From Azophilus sp965220835 (GTDB lineage: Bacteria; Pseudomonadota; Gammaproteobacteria; Pseudomonadales; Azotimanducaceae): a stretch of 64,000 nucleotides of DNA. How positions within the stretch are numbered: position 1 is the stretch's first letter; every line of letters starts with the position of its first letter. The position numbers and the translations under genes were made by a program. The notes under the pieces were generated by a model. It was not told the origin of the DNA. It searched no databases and saw only the letters and a list, made by a program, of their open reading frames with translations. The stretch covers positions 124,001-188,000 of the forward strand of contig OZ244842.1 in NCBI GenBank assembly GCA_965220835.1, read 5' to 3'. Of this stretch, positions 36,761-45,398 are shown piece after piece.

Positions 36761-38065
36761 TCACTCGGGTGATACTGCCAGACGGGGAGGTAGCCTCTTT
36801 CCGCTTCTCTCAGCTTCCGGGAACAGTCTCTGGTAGTCCCTCAGAAGAGTTTCTTCAGCATCACTGTTCAGCACCTCGCCAGCCATGTACGCGACTATTC
36901 GAGATGAAATTAGACGGTTTTTCGTAATTATCTTTCCATCGGTCCCACCCGACCATAAAAAACCTTGCCACACGGCACCGACGTTTTCTGGATTAATCTC
37001 CCAAGGTAGAGCATTGAGGTTTTTGCAGGCCTCTTTCCATGGCATTTTGGTGTTTCCCATAGTGAGAGCAAGATAGGCCGAAACTAGGCACTCTTGTGGA
37101 ACGGGCCTACCGAGTAGATTGTGCTTCCGTATTTCCTTCCTACCATTATCGCCTTCCTCAGACCTATCAGCCGTGGCATCACGAAACACATCGATGTCGG
37201 ACAGCAGGCGCTGCCAGACATTTTCAACTTCCTGCTGGCATGCCTTCTCAATTCGTGGGCTGGGGCCGGGGCGCTCTGCTTCCTCAACCATATTTTGATG
37301 AAAGCTGTTCTTGACAATAGCTTTGCAGCAGGCATGGAGTATCGCAAGAGTCGTGAATTCCCCATCCTTTGGTCTAAGAGTGGGCTGCGAATACTTCACA
37401 AGGCGCCCACCAATCTGATTGGCTACGCGGCGAGCTAGCACCGCGAAAAGGTCATCATCGTCTGTGACGTAAGTTTCCGAAGCGGATGGCCTTCTTGCGT
37501 ATCGGTTGACTCTAGTAAAAATCCTACGTGCGTTTTCTGCATGATACGGGAGCAGCAAGACGGATATGTCCTCGTTGGCCAGATCAGGATCGACTTCTAT
37601 TCCGGGAATGTCCTTTCCGGCATGATCCTTTCCAAGCATTGCGAACTCCAGCGCTTTGAGGCGATGTTGACCGTCCAGCGGAGCCATCATGACACCTCCA
37701 TGTAGTGTCAACATACCTATCTTTTGCCCGGCTTCCTTTTCGTCCGGTCTTAGCCTTGATGCGTTAACAGCAGAAATCTCGTTAAGCGGAGTAAACTCAA
37801 CCTTCTCGTCGAAGTTGAACGCAGCAACTATTAGAGATCCGAAAAACCGAGATCGCTTGTTTGTCGCGAGATAGGGAGCGATTTGATTGCGAACGCGTGC
37901 GTAGTTGATCTTTCGCTGATAGATCTCCTCAATCTTCTCATCGTCCCAGCCAGGCATGTTCTTTGGTTCTTTAACTAGATTTACCAGTTCGCTGGCTTTT
38001 AGGGACAGGATGTAGTAGTCCGTGTCCCCCATTCGACCTTTCATTGCCGGAAGCGTGCTTGACAT
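36761..38065 (-). CDS. dndB: DndB, DGQHR-domain regulator of DNA phosphorothioation
   Basis: 434 residues from the ATG at 38065, which has AAGGAG at a 6-base spacing; the frame extends upstream to 38110 without need. The DGQHR motif is in APLDGQHRLKALE (residues 131-135), and FTRVNRYARRPS follows. In known systems DndB represses the dnd operon and tunes modification level. It lies 10 bp after the GIY-YIG gene, placing it late in the operon, not divergently placed as in many dnd loci. Confidence 0.88.
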   Translation of the reverse strand: MSSTLPAMKGRMGDTDYYILSLKASELVNLVKEPKNMPGWDDEKIEEIYQRKINYARVRNQIAPYLATNKRSRFFGSLIVAAFNFDEKVEFTPLNEISAVNASRLRPDEKEAGQKIGMLTLHGGVMMAPLDGQHRLKALEFAMLGKDHAGKDIPGIEVDPDLANEDISVLLLPYHAENARRIFTRVNRYARRPSASETYVTDDDDLFAVLARRVANQIGGRLVKYSQPTLRPKDGEFTTLAILHACCKAIVKNSFHQNMVEEAERPGPSPRIEKACQQEVENVWQRLLSDIDVFRDATADRSEEGDNGRKEIRKHNLLGRPVPQECLVSAYLALTMGNTKMPWKEACKNLNALPWEINPENVGAVWQGFLWSGGTDGKIITKNRLISSRIVAYMAGEVLNSDAEETLLRDYQRLFPEAERSGKRLPPRLAVSPE

Positions 38066-38075
38066 AGTTGACTCC

Positions 38076-38405
38076 TTATGAGCTTTGGCTGATATTTGCG
38101 CTTGGCTCAAGCTTTCGAATCAGCCGACGCTCAAGCTTAGCGGTTAGGGTGGAAGAACAAGAAACATAACAGACGATCAAGTCATCTGGCGAATACCAAA
38201 TCCATGCTCGTAGTATATCGTTGTGGCAGTCGATCCGGTGCTCACGCAGGCGCTCTTGAAGTGTTCGGTCAGTCCTACCGATGTAAATGTGGCTACACTT
38301 GGATTTTGACCAGAATGCGTAGACGACGTGACTTTTCCGGGGAGCGCGCTGAAGAGAATTGAAGCTAAAGGGGAACGGTTCACCCCTGATTAGAGTCCCG
38401 GCCAT
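38076..38405 (-). CDS. Small GIY-YIG nuclease-like protein
   Basis: 109 residues. The GIY half is VVYAFW (27-32) and the YIG half IYIGRT (40-45). Arg52 lies in LQERLREH, the catalytic-type Glu is in KLERRLIRKLE (Glu92), and Asn104 in PSAN completes the family pattern. All key positions look intact, so it may be an active nicking or cutting enzyme. The ATG directly follows the stop of the DUF262 gene (TAGATG), and dndB follows 10 bp later. Its place inside a dnd operon is unusual. Confidence 0.8.
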   Translation of the reverse strand: MAGTLIRGEPFPFSFNSLQRAPRKSHVVYAFWSKSKCSHIYIGRTDRTLQERLREHRIDCHNDILRAWIWYSPDDLIVCYVSCSSTLTAKLERRLIRKLEPSANISQSS

Positions 38406-40181
38406 CTACAAATTCCTGGGACGCGAAAAAGACCAGACCTTTGCAGCTGCCCGAGCCAATTCAGTGGAGCGTTTTTCAATAGTTTCAGGTGTCCATTCGT
38501 CATTCGATAGGACCTTGCGCGTTATCAAGAAAGGACTTTCCGCAAATACACCGCGCTTTGTCTCGAAGCTTGTATTGAACTGCTTACGCGCAAAGTTGTC
38601 GCTATCGCCCAGCAAAGTAAGATTTCCAATGCGATTTACCCAATTGTTAGTTTCAGAGCCTAGGTCCGCGAATGCACTCCACCCCGACCAATACGATTCC
38701 GATTGAGGGAGAATGTGTTCAACACTTGAACCATCAAAGTCCAGTGCTCTTGCTTCTCGGTCTTGCTTCGCGTTTATCCCAAACAGTAAACGCTTTGCCC
38801 GTCGTGAATCCCTCATTTCTACTTCCGCGAGCTGGGCAATAAAGCGAGCATCGTTCATGATACGTTCATCGCAGTCGTGAAGGTCAGAACGTATCGCAAT
38901 GTCAGCAGTCGAATCAGATTGAACTGAGGTGATTCGACTAGCACAGTTGGCAAAGGAGGCTTCGAATCTTGAAGGTTCAAATTTCGTCTCACAAAGCGAC
39001 ACGCGAGTAACAAATGAGGACAGATCGGTTAAACATCGGTGTACACTACGCGCAATAGCCCTTCTTTGCTCACCAGAAGATTCCAAAAACTTACGAAGAA
39101 GTGCGAAAACCAGTGGTTGAGCGACCTTATAGCCACGTAGTTCAGCAAGTAAAACGGGCAGGTTCCGTTTGTTTGTCGTTGTATTAGAGGCTTTCAAAAA
39201 AGAAGAAAGAAATTCTGGGTTAGGATTCGTTGCAGTAATTGTCCGAAAAAGCTCTACGAAACTGCGATCGGCCAGATTGTCAACGAGGTCATATACGTAG
39301 CTTCCTGCATTTTTGCGACCACCGGCATTACGAATGTGCTTTCGTGTCTCCCGATAGAAGCGCTTCTTTTGAAGGTAGCCGTACCGGCACTGAAAGTAGC
39401 ATCTGAAGTAGTCATGTGATCGTTGGGCAGTGCGATGGCTAACCAGAACATTCTCAAGGTTTTCATGCACGGTTGATCGGCGCTCAGTTTCGTCGGGCCC
39501 GTTAAAGTAGGAATAAAGGTGGTTGCGAATGAGGTCGACGTCATCGAGCTGTTTACCCCTACCGTTGAGCGCCTCAAACACCGCATTGGTGTCCTCTGTT
39601 TGCGGTACGTTCAAGACGCCGATCTCGACCTTTCCGACTAGAAAATCGAAGAAACCGCGAGTGTCGCTGATATTTAGAGCTGAAACAAAAACCTCGATTT
39701 CGCTCCAGGCCGACGTCATTTTCCCATTTGTGCCAATATCGTGACCGCGGATGATTTGAGTGAAACTTGACCTGTCTTGGCGAGGTGGCCTGATGCGAGG
39801 GTGATCGCGGGACGTGTCGTCCAGATTAGTTACTGTTGTTTCAGCTCTTTCAAAGAGTAACCTTAGCGCCAGCAACTCGCGGGCAGCGTCGGTTCTGCGC
39901 CGTGAAGCGAAGCGCCGACAAAGGGCAGCAATGAGGAGAGATAACGTAATGAGGCGCTGCTGGCCATCGTTTATCTCTAAAACACTGTCAGCATTGACCA
40001 ACATGATTGAGCCAAGGAAGTAGCTTTCTCGGGTATCATCGAAAGCTTCCTTTAGATCAATGAGAAGTTCACTCACTTGCTCCCTGTTCCAGTCGTAATA
40101 GCGCTGATGCCAAGGTACCGCAAACCGTCCCTTGGTAAACAGCTCCGAAAGCCGGAGAACTTCGGATGTAATTTGGGTCAT
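38406..40181 (-). CDS. DUF262-DUF1524 protein, SspE/GmrSD-like
   Basis: 591 residues. The N-terminal DUF262 part has VPWHQRYYDWNREQVSELL, YFLGSIML and the NTPase-type DGQQR motif (72-76). The C-terminal DUF1524 part has SSVEHILPQSE, then NRIGNLTLLGDSDN, the His-Asn pattern of an HNH-type nuclease. SspE, the restriction partner of single-strand phosphorothioation, and GmrSD, a type IV enzyme, share this plan. The context favours a phosphorothioate-sensing defence effector. Its ATG overlaps the dndC stop as ATGA. Confidence 0.85.
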   Translation of the reverse strand: MTQITSEVLRLSELFTKGRFAVPWHQRYYDWNREQVSELLIDLKEAFDDTRESYFLGSIMLVNADSVLEINDGQQRLITLSLLIAALCRRFASRRRTDAARELLALRLLFERAETTVTNLDDTSRDHPRIRPPRQDRSSFTQIIRGHDIGTNGKMTSAWSEIEVFVSALNISDTRGFFDFLVGKVEIGVLNVPQTEDTNAVFEALNGRGKQLDDVDLIRNHLYSYFNGPDETERRSTVHENLENVLVSHRTAQRSHDYFRCYFQCRYGYLQKKRFYRETRKHIRNAGGRKNAGSYVYDLVDNLADRSFVELFRTITATNPNPEFLSSFLKASNTTTNKRNLPVLLAELRGYKVAQPLVFALLRKFLESSGEQRRAIARSVHRCLTDLSSFVTRVSLCETKFEPSRFEASFANCASRITSVQSDSTADIAIRSDLHDCDERIMNDARFIAQLAEVEMRDSRRAKRLLFGINAKQDREARALDFDGSSVEHILPQSESYWSGWSAFADLGSETNNWVNRIGNLTLLGDSDNFARKQFNTSFETKRGVFAESPFLITRKVLSNDEWTPETIEKRSTELARAAAKVWSFSRPRNL

Positions 40182-41368
40182 GCGTTAGCAAGCGATTCTT
40201 GAAGCGCTAACCGTCCTGCTTCGGTGACTTCATCTCGCCACCATACGTCCCTTATGCAGTCAATCTCAGCATCACTAATCAGGGAAACGTCTACTTCATC
40301 CTGAAGTGCGAGGACTCTTCGGAGGATTTCACGTCGAACATTTAGCGTAAAGGGGCCGAAAACCTTCGAGCCATCTGAGCGTTGTCTAGGGTTTCCATCG
40401 CGTCGAACAGGTAATCTGTTGTGATTGTCCTCTCTTAGTTCTATCAGCCATTCGCGGAAATTGTAAAGGCTGAGCAGTGAGGAGCTTTCCTCGTGACCAG
40501 AATTGATCAGTCCTCTTAGGCTCCGGTCCTTTGCAACAACGGTGCAGGTCCAGCAGCCGAACCGGGGGGAGGAACTCCCACAGGAGGGTGCATCTTCTTT
40601 TGACATGACCAAAGGACAATCCCCATCGCCTGCTTGCCGGTACAGAGATATAAGCTCCCTATGTGTGCCGCCCCAAGGGGGACGACGTTGCATCAATACC
40701 ATCCAAACATCGTCATCATCTAGGTCGGCGAGAGGTGCAAACATAGAGCAGCTCTTTACCGACGAATGGGGATTTAGTTGAGCAGCGGATACATTTCTTC
40801 GTGCCATCGCCCGACCTCTGTTTTGGGATTCGGAGCGGCGCGTTCCGATCAGTAAAATGGCACCGCCGTATTCACCGACGACTTGGTTGAGCAATCGGCT
40901 GGTTGGCTTAATCTTCATACGATCGGTGCACCATCTAAAGTTTCGGGTCGGAGGAATATAGCCTCGCCCTATCACGTTGACCCAATACGTCTGATCGATC
41001 GCGGGTGTTGTAATCTTGACATCTAAAGGCATTTCGTTCGCGGTCGCGGCGGATTGGATCTTGCCCAGTGACTGGTGGAGGTGGCGAATGACGAGAGGAG
41101 ATTCCACTAGAGTATCGTTGCCGAGTACGATAATTGGACGGCGTCGTTCGGATGCAGGCAGTTCAGCGATGGTCTCCCAGGCAAGCTGCAAAAGGAGGGT
41201 AGAGTCTTTACCGCCGGAGTAAGCGACGATCCAAGGGTGCTTGTGTTTTTGGCAGTATTCCTTGTGTAGCACTTTCTTGATTTGTCGGAGTCGTATCGGC
41301 AGGTCGGAGAGCTGGTTTCGGTCCGAGTGTTCTTCTATTTGGGCTGTTCGAATGATCTGCGTACTCAA
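40178..41368 (-). CDS. dndC: DndC, ATP-pyrophosphatase / PAPS-reductase-like sulfurtransferase
   Basis: 396 residues from a TTG at 41368 that overlaps the dndA stop as TTGA; AGGAG lies about 12 bases upstream. The PP-loop SGGKDS is at residues 51-56. Cys147 (RWCTDRMKIKP) and the trio Cys263, Cys272, Cys275 (SCGSSSPRFGCWTC) should bind the 4Fe-4S cluster. DndC activates the DNA sugar-phosphate oxygen with ATP so that sulfur from DndA can replace it. It is somewhat shorter than typical DndC proteins. Confidence 0.93.
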   Translation of the reverse strand: MSTQIIRTAQIEEHSDRNQLSDLPIRLRQIKKVLHKEYCQKHKHPWIVAYSGGKDSTLLLQLAWETIAELPASERRRPIIVLGNDTLVESPLVIRHLHQSLGKIQSAATANEMPLDVKITTPAIDQTYWVNVIGRGYIPPTRNFRWCTDRMKIKPTSRLLNQVVGEYGGAILLIGTRRSESQNRGRAMARRNVSAAQLNPHSSVKSCSMFAPLADLDDDDVWMVLMQRRPPWGGTHRELISLYRQAGDGDCPLVMSKEDAPSCGSSSPRFGCWTCTVVAKDRSLRGLINSGHEESSSLLSLYNFREWLIELREDNHNRLPVRRDGNPRQRSDGSKVFGPFTLNVRREILRRVLALQDEVDVSLISDAEIDCIRDVWWRDEVTEAGRLALQESLANA

Positions 41369-42531
41369 TTGACTATGCTCCTGAGTGTCTTCACGGCTTC
41401 GGTCAGACGATAGCCGACTCTGTCGATTTCGTCTTCCGTCGTTTCTCGGCCGAAGCTCAATCTGATTGAGGAGAGCGCATCAGCTTCCGTTAACCCCAAC
41501 GCTAAGAGCACGTGAGAAGGCTCGACTGAGGTAGTCGTACAGGCTGATCCGGACGACACCGCGATGTCTCCTAGTGCGAGCTGTAGCGACTCTGCCTCTA
41601 CATGCTTAAAGGCAACATTAAGAATACCCGATACCCGTGCCGCTTGATTGCCATTTAGGATTGCCCCATCGATTCGTTCTAGCCACTTAAGAAGAGATTG
41701 GTCGATAGTCGCTATGTGGGCTGCATCGTGTTCGAGTCGACTCTGGACAAGCCGGGCGGCAAGGCCAAGTCCTACTACTTGATGAGTCGGGAGTGTGCCT
41801 GATCGGAGTCCACCTTCTTGGCCACCACCGTATGTATGAGCTTCGAGCTTGGGGCGAACATCGCGGCGTACGAACAGCGCCCCAACTCCTTTGGGGCCAT
41901 ACATTTTGTGACCGCTCAGCGACAGTAAGTCGACTCCGAGTTGGGCTACGTCGATGGGGAGGCGCGCTATGCTTTGAGCTGCATCAACATGGAGCAGGGC
42001 TCCATGAGAACGCACAACACTTGCGATTTTCGCGATTTCGGTGATGGTGCCAACTTCGTTGTTGACATGCATGATGGAAACGAGTCCGGTGTCAGGTTGC
42101 AGCTTGGCGCCAACCAACTCAGGTGTAATCTGCCCGCTGCTGTCGGGTTGAATGCGCTCGACACAAAGACCATGTTGAGTTAGCGAGTCAGCAGTTTCAA
42201 GAACGGCTTTGTGCTCCAGAGCAGAGACGAGAACGTGTCGCCTCCTAACTTTGGGAGAGAGCATTGCGCCCTTTATTGCGAGGTTTATTGCCTCCGTGGC
42301 GCCTGAAGTCCAAACGATCTCGTCGTCATTGGCACCGATTAGTTGCGCGACGTCTATCCGGGCAGTTTCGACTGCTTGTGCTGCTGCTTGACCAAAGCGA
42401 TGTCCGGTAGAGTGGGGATTGCCGAAAACGCCATCCCGAGTGAGTAATTCTGACATTGCTGACGCGACTTGGGGATCAACGGGTGTCGTTGCGGCATAGT
42501 CAAGATATATGCCGTTGCTGTTTTCAGGCAT
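41365..42531 (-). CDS. dndA: DndA-type cysteine desulfurase
   Basis: 388 residues from the ATG at 42531; the frame stays open upstream to 42894, but homology begins at IYLDYAATTPVDP. PLP lysine Lys209 is in LSLSGHKMYGPKG, and the persulfide cysteine Cys331 is in SSGSACTTTSVEPSHVL. It takes sulfur from cysteine and hands it to DndC. Being first in the operon and overlapping dndC marks it as DndA rather than the housekeeping IscS, though the folds are the same. Confidence 0.92.
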   Translation of the reverse strand: MPENSNGIYLDYAATTPVDPQVASAMSELLTRDGVFGNPHSTGHRFGQAAAQAVETARIDVAQLIGANDDEIVWTSGATEAINLAIKGAMLSPKVRRRHVLVSALEHKAVLETADSLTQHGLCVERIQPDSSGQITPELVGAKLQPDTGLVSIMHVNNEVGTITEIAKIASVVRSHGALLHVDAAQSIARLPIDVAQLGVDLLSLSGHKMYGPKGVGALFVRRDVRPKLEAHTYGGGQEGGLRSGTLPTHQVVGLGLAARLVQSRLEHDAAHIATIDQSLLKWLERIDGAILNGNQAARVSGILNVAFKHVEAESLQLALGDIAVSSGSACTTTSVEPSHVLLALGLTEADALSSIRLSFGRETTEDEIDRVGYRLTEAVKTLRSIVN

Positions 42532-43022
42532 CTGCCAAAAGCCTTGAATCGCAAGTAGTGAAGAACTGGGGCTTGGAGATAGGTCGAGGTGGTGCGCAGT
42601 GGGGAAGGTGCAGTGGCGGAAAGGTTTTTGTGCGCGTTTTGACCATGGATAAGTGCTCCCTCGCACATGGGTTGCTGCGGTCTCTTTGTTCGTATTGATC
42701 AATCGGGCACTTCTAGCACCCAAGGGCGACTGTCCACGCCTGCCACAGCATACACCCCTGCCGCTGCGCCATTCAAATCTACCTGAAGGTATGCCTGATG
42801 CGCTGCTGGACGGCCGTGCGCGGGGGAGAGCCGCAGTGATGGCCAAGCGGGCGACGTGCGGGAAGGAGGCGGTGAACTCGTTCGTGAAAATCATGGGTTA
42901 AGCGTAGCAGGCTGTGTTTTGTTGAGTCTACGGGCGATATCTCAACCAGTTGTACGAGAAAACCTACACGTCCTTCTTCGCACGCTATGTGTTAAATTTA
43001 TTGACGGATATGATCCGTGTGC
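42532..43022. other. 491-bp region upstream of the dnd operon
   Basis: Promoter signals for the dnd operon should lie here, but no clear -35/-10 pair was recognised. An open minus-strand frame from 42894 runs into dndA without a protein-like pattern. A 15-bp hairpin ACGGATATGATCCGT (43004-43018), right after the methyltransferase stop at 43023, may be a weak terminator for that gene. Confidence 0.45.
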
Positions 43023-43739
43023 TTAACGCCCTACTTCAACGTGGACTTGAGCCACGAGTTTGCTGTGCGTCGGTCTGTAGATGGACGGGCTATCGTTATC
43101 GACAGTTCTGTGGCGCAGCAGCGGCAGGCTGCCCGTGCCGTCATCCGGCATTTCAAACACCAGCGCTTCCCAACGCACATGACCGCGCACAAGGTCATCG
43201 GCTTTGGTGCGGCTCTTGAATGCAACGGCACGCTGATTCGCGTAACCGATCAGCTCTTCAGCGGAGGTGGAGTGAAAGCCCCGCACTGCGTTCTCATGCT
43301 CGTCCGTGCCCTTGCGCAGGGTGATTACCAACAAGCCCGATGGATTGAGCAGCTCCGATAGGATCCGGAACGCTCTTTTCCGGTCCTTAGGCGCGACATG
43401 CATCCAGACAGCGCTTAACAGGATCAGGTCGAATCTTCGCCCGAGCGCCCGAAGGGCATTGAGGCTGGGCAAAGCGTCATTGAGCCAAGTCACCCTCGGG
43501 TGGGCCTCTGCGGCGGCCTTGTCGCGCATCGCACTCGGCTCAACCGCGACCACTTCCCAACCCTGCTCTGCCAACCAGTTGGCATCTCGCCCGGAGCCAG
43601 CGCCAATGTCGCAGGCAAAGCCGGGTTCCTTGCGCAGGTGTCGCGGTGCCCAAGCGCTGTGGACCTCGGCGGCGCTCAACTTGTTGTACTCCGCGATGCG
43701 GGCGTCAGGGTTCCGGTCGTAGTACGCGGTGCTCTTCAT
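43023..43739 (-). CDS. Class I SAM-dependent methyltransferase, possibly C-terminally truncated
   Basis: 238 residues. The SAM motif is FACDIGAGSGRDANWLAE, followed by VVAVEPSAM, FDLILLSAVWMHV and the LLNPSGLLVITLRKG strand. The tail PDDGTGSLPLLRHRTVDNDSPSIYR recalls the start of a second domain seen in longer relatives (LPLLRHIILND-like), but the frame then ends, so this copy looks shortened. The substrate is unknown. It lies upstream of the dnd operon on the same strand, 491 bp away. Confidence 0.75.
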   Translation of the reverse strand: MKSTAYYDRNPDARIAEYNKLSAAEVHSAWAPRHLRKEPGFACDIGAGSGRDANWLAEQGWEVVAVEPSAMRDKAAAEAHPRVTWLNDALPSLNALRALGRRFDLILLSAVWMHVAPKDRKRAFRILSELLNPSGLLVITLRKGTDEHENAVRGFHSTSAEELIGYANQRAVAFKSRTKADDLVRGHVRWEALVFEMPDDGTGSLPLLRHRTVDNDSPSIYRPTHSKLVAQVHVEVGR

Positions 43740-43749
43740 GCTCCGGGTC

Positions 43750-43989
43750 TCACGCCGCGCCTAGCTCACGGTCAACGCGGCTCAGGAAGGGCGGGCAGAT
43801 GGCGCGGGCATGTTTGCCAATTCGTTTGCCCTCACCGTCGGCTTGAATGTCGTCGAGAGTGAATGATTGCTTCCCGGGGGGCCGGCGAGGGCAGCGGAAC
43901 CCCGCTTTGCGTACTCGCTCAGTCGTCTCGGCGCGCACGTTGAGCATTTCCAGCACGGGTGGCATCCAACACGCGCTCCTTAACCTCAC
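43750..43989 (-). CDS. Possible small ORF upstream of the methyltransferase
   Basis: 79 residues ending 10 bp before the methyltransferase start. The middle (VLEMLNVRAETTERVRKAGF, then QSFTLDDIQADGEGKRIGKHA) has moderately protein-like composition, but no family was recognised. It may be a remnant of a longer gene. The rest of the 413-bp gap to the next plus-strand gene shows nothing else. Confidence 0.3.
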   Translation of the reverse strand: MRLRSACWMPPVLEMLNVRAETTERVRKAGFRCPRRPPGKQSFTLDDIQADGEGKRIGKHARAICPPFLSRVDRELGAA

Positions 43990-44152
43990 TCCTTGCGTTG
44001 AGGCTAAGCCCCATAGGGCCTTTAATCAACTCGCTCGCTTCGAGGTACGGCGAGACCGTCGAAGTGGACTAGGACAACCTGGCCGTGTCGCAGCGTGTTG
44101 TTTTTCCGATACGCCTGTTGTATCTCAGCGAAAAGCAAAGAAGGTCAGTGAC

Positions 44153-45079
44153 ATGTACGGAGTGGCAATTCACGCGTCGAGTGGGCCGGCCTTTGTGGCG
44201 CAGGTCCAGCAGGCGGAAGCCGCTGGCGTGCCCGCGGCCTGGGCGACGATGGGGGCGGCTGGCGCTGCTGACATGATGCCGGTGCTGGCCGCGGCGGCGG
44301 CGCAGACGGAGCGCATCCTGCTGGGCAACTGCATCGTGCACACTTGGTCCCGTCAGCCGTTGGCGTTTGCCGAGGAGGCGATCGCGGTGGATGATTTCGG
44401 TCCCGGCCGGTTTCGCCTCGGCATTGGGCCGACCACGGCGTTTTTCGTGGAGCGCATGTACGGGCGTCCCTACGCCAAGCCGCTGACCAACCTGCGTGAG
44501 TACCTGCACACGGTGCGCACTCTGCTGCGCGAGGGCAGCGTCAAGTTCGAGGGCGAGCACGTGTCGCTGCGATGGCGCATCAACCCGAAGGCGCCGGTGC
44601 CGGTGATGGCGTCGGCGTTGCGGCCCAAGTCCTACGAGCTGTGCGGGGAGTTGGCGGACGGCGCAATCTCCTGGATGTCCCCGTTGGCTTACTTGACCCA
44701 GATCGCCCTGCCGGCGCTTCAGCGTGGAGCGGCAAGTGCCGGTCGAGAGCCGCCGCCGCTGGTGGCCCATGTGCCGGTCGCGGTAACCACGGATCGCGGT
44801 TCCGCGCGCGCCATGGCCCGCGAACAGCTGGGAATGTACGCTCGGGTGCCGAACTACCAAGGGATGTTCGCGGCCGCCGGCCACGATGTGGCGGATGGCT
44901 ACTCCGACGATCTGCTCGACGACTTGGTCGTGTCGGGCACCGAAGCGGAAGTGGCGGCCGGGCTGCGGCACTGGGTCGACGCGGGCATGGGCGAGGTGAT
45001 CGCCCTGCCGCTCCACGGCGCGGACCGCAAGGCGTCAACCGCTGCAGTTTTCGCCGCCGTGGCGCAAGCCGCAGGTTGA
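44153..45079 (+). CDS. LLM-class (luciferase-like) oxidoreductase
   Basis: 308 residues from the ATG at 44153. Family blocks are ILLGNCIVHTWSRQPLAFAEEA, the barrel strand FRLGIGPTTA, PLTNLREYLHTVRTLLREG and PVPVMASALRPKSYELCGELADG (quoted in parts). Enzymes of this class use FMN or F420 for hydride transfer or oxygenation. The cofactor cannot be decided here. A PNPOx-like gene that could also use flavin or F420 lies at 47318. Confidence 0.85.
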   Translation: MYGVAIHASSGPAFVAQVQQAEAAGVPAAWATMGAAGAADMMPVLAAAAAQTERILLGNCIVHTWSRQPLAFAEEAIAVDDFGPGRFRLGIGPTTAFFVERMYGRPYAKPLTNLREYLHTVRTLLREGSVKFEGEHVSLRWRINPKAPVPVMASALRPKSYELCGELADGAISWMSPLAYLTQIALPALQRGAASAGREPPPLVAHVPVAVTTDRGSARAMAREQLGMYARVPNYQGMFAAAGHDVADGYSDDLLDDLVVSGTEAEVAAGLRHWVDAGMGEVIALPLHGADRKASTAAVFAAVAQAAG

Positions 45080-45130
45080 GTGGTTGGCAAAGGCTGGCCG
45101 CCAGCAGCCCTAGCTGTGACCCTGCCTAGG

Positions 45131-45238
45131 ACTCTGGCCGTGACGGCGACTCTGGCCGTGACTCTGGCTGCGACTCTGGCTGTGACTCTGGCCGTGACTC
45201 GGGCTGCGACTGCTACTCTGGCTTTAACTCTGGCTGGG
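45131..45238. repeat. Degenerate 12-bp tandem repeat
   Basis: Eight 12-bp units of consensus ACTCTGGCYGTG, with two half-units of 6 bp (45143-45148 and 45209-45214), lie in the 319-bp gap after the LLM gene. A plus-strand frame through it gives a monotonous Ala-Val-Thr-Leu peptide, which I do not regard as a gene. Nothing else is seen in the gap. Confidence 0.85.
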
Positions 45239-45398
45239 ATGGCTCAGTGCGTACGGACTGCGTGGGAAGTCTTTCATGTCCCCGGTTCAATTCATCTGAG
45301 GACGTTTCGTCCACCGTATGCGTGAACACGATATCTAGCCGCAGCCCGCCGGGTTCCACCGCCCAGACCGCAGCGGCGCCCCCAATCAACTGCAAGCA

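Noticed and set aside
41365..42531. Housekeeping IscS instead of DndA
   Set aside because: No iscR, iscU or hscA neighbours, lower local GC, and a 4-bp overlap with dndC.
45080..45325. 81-residue plus-strand ORF rich in Ala-Val-Thr-Leu
   Set aside because: It is simply the 12-bp repeat read in one frame, with no ribosome-binding site or homology pattern.
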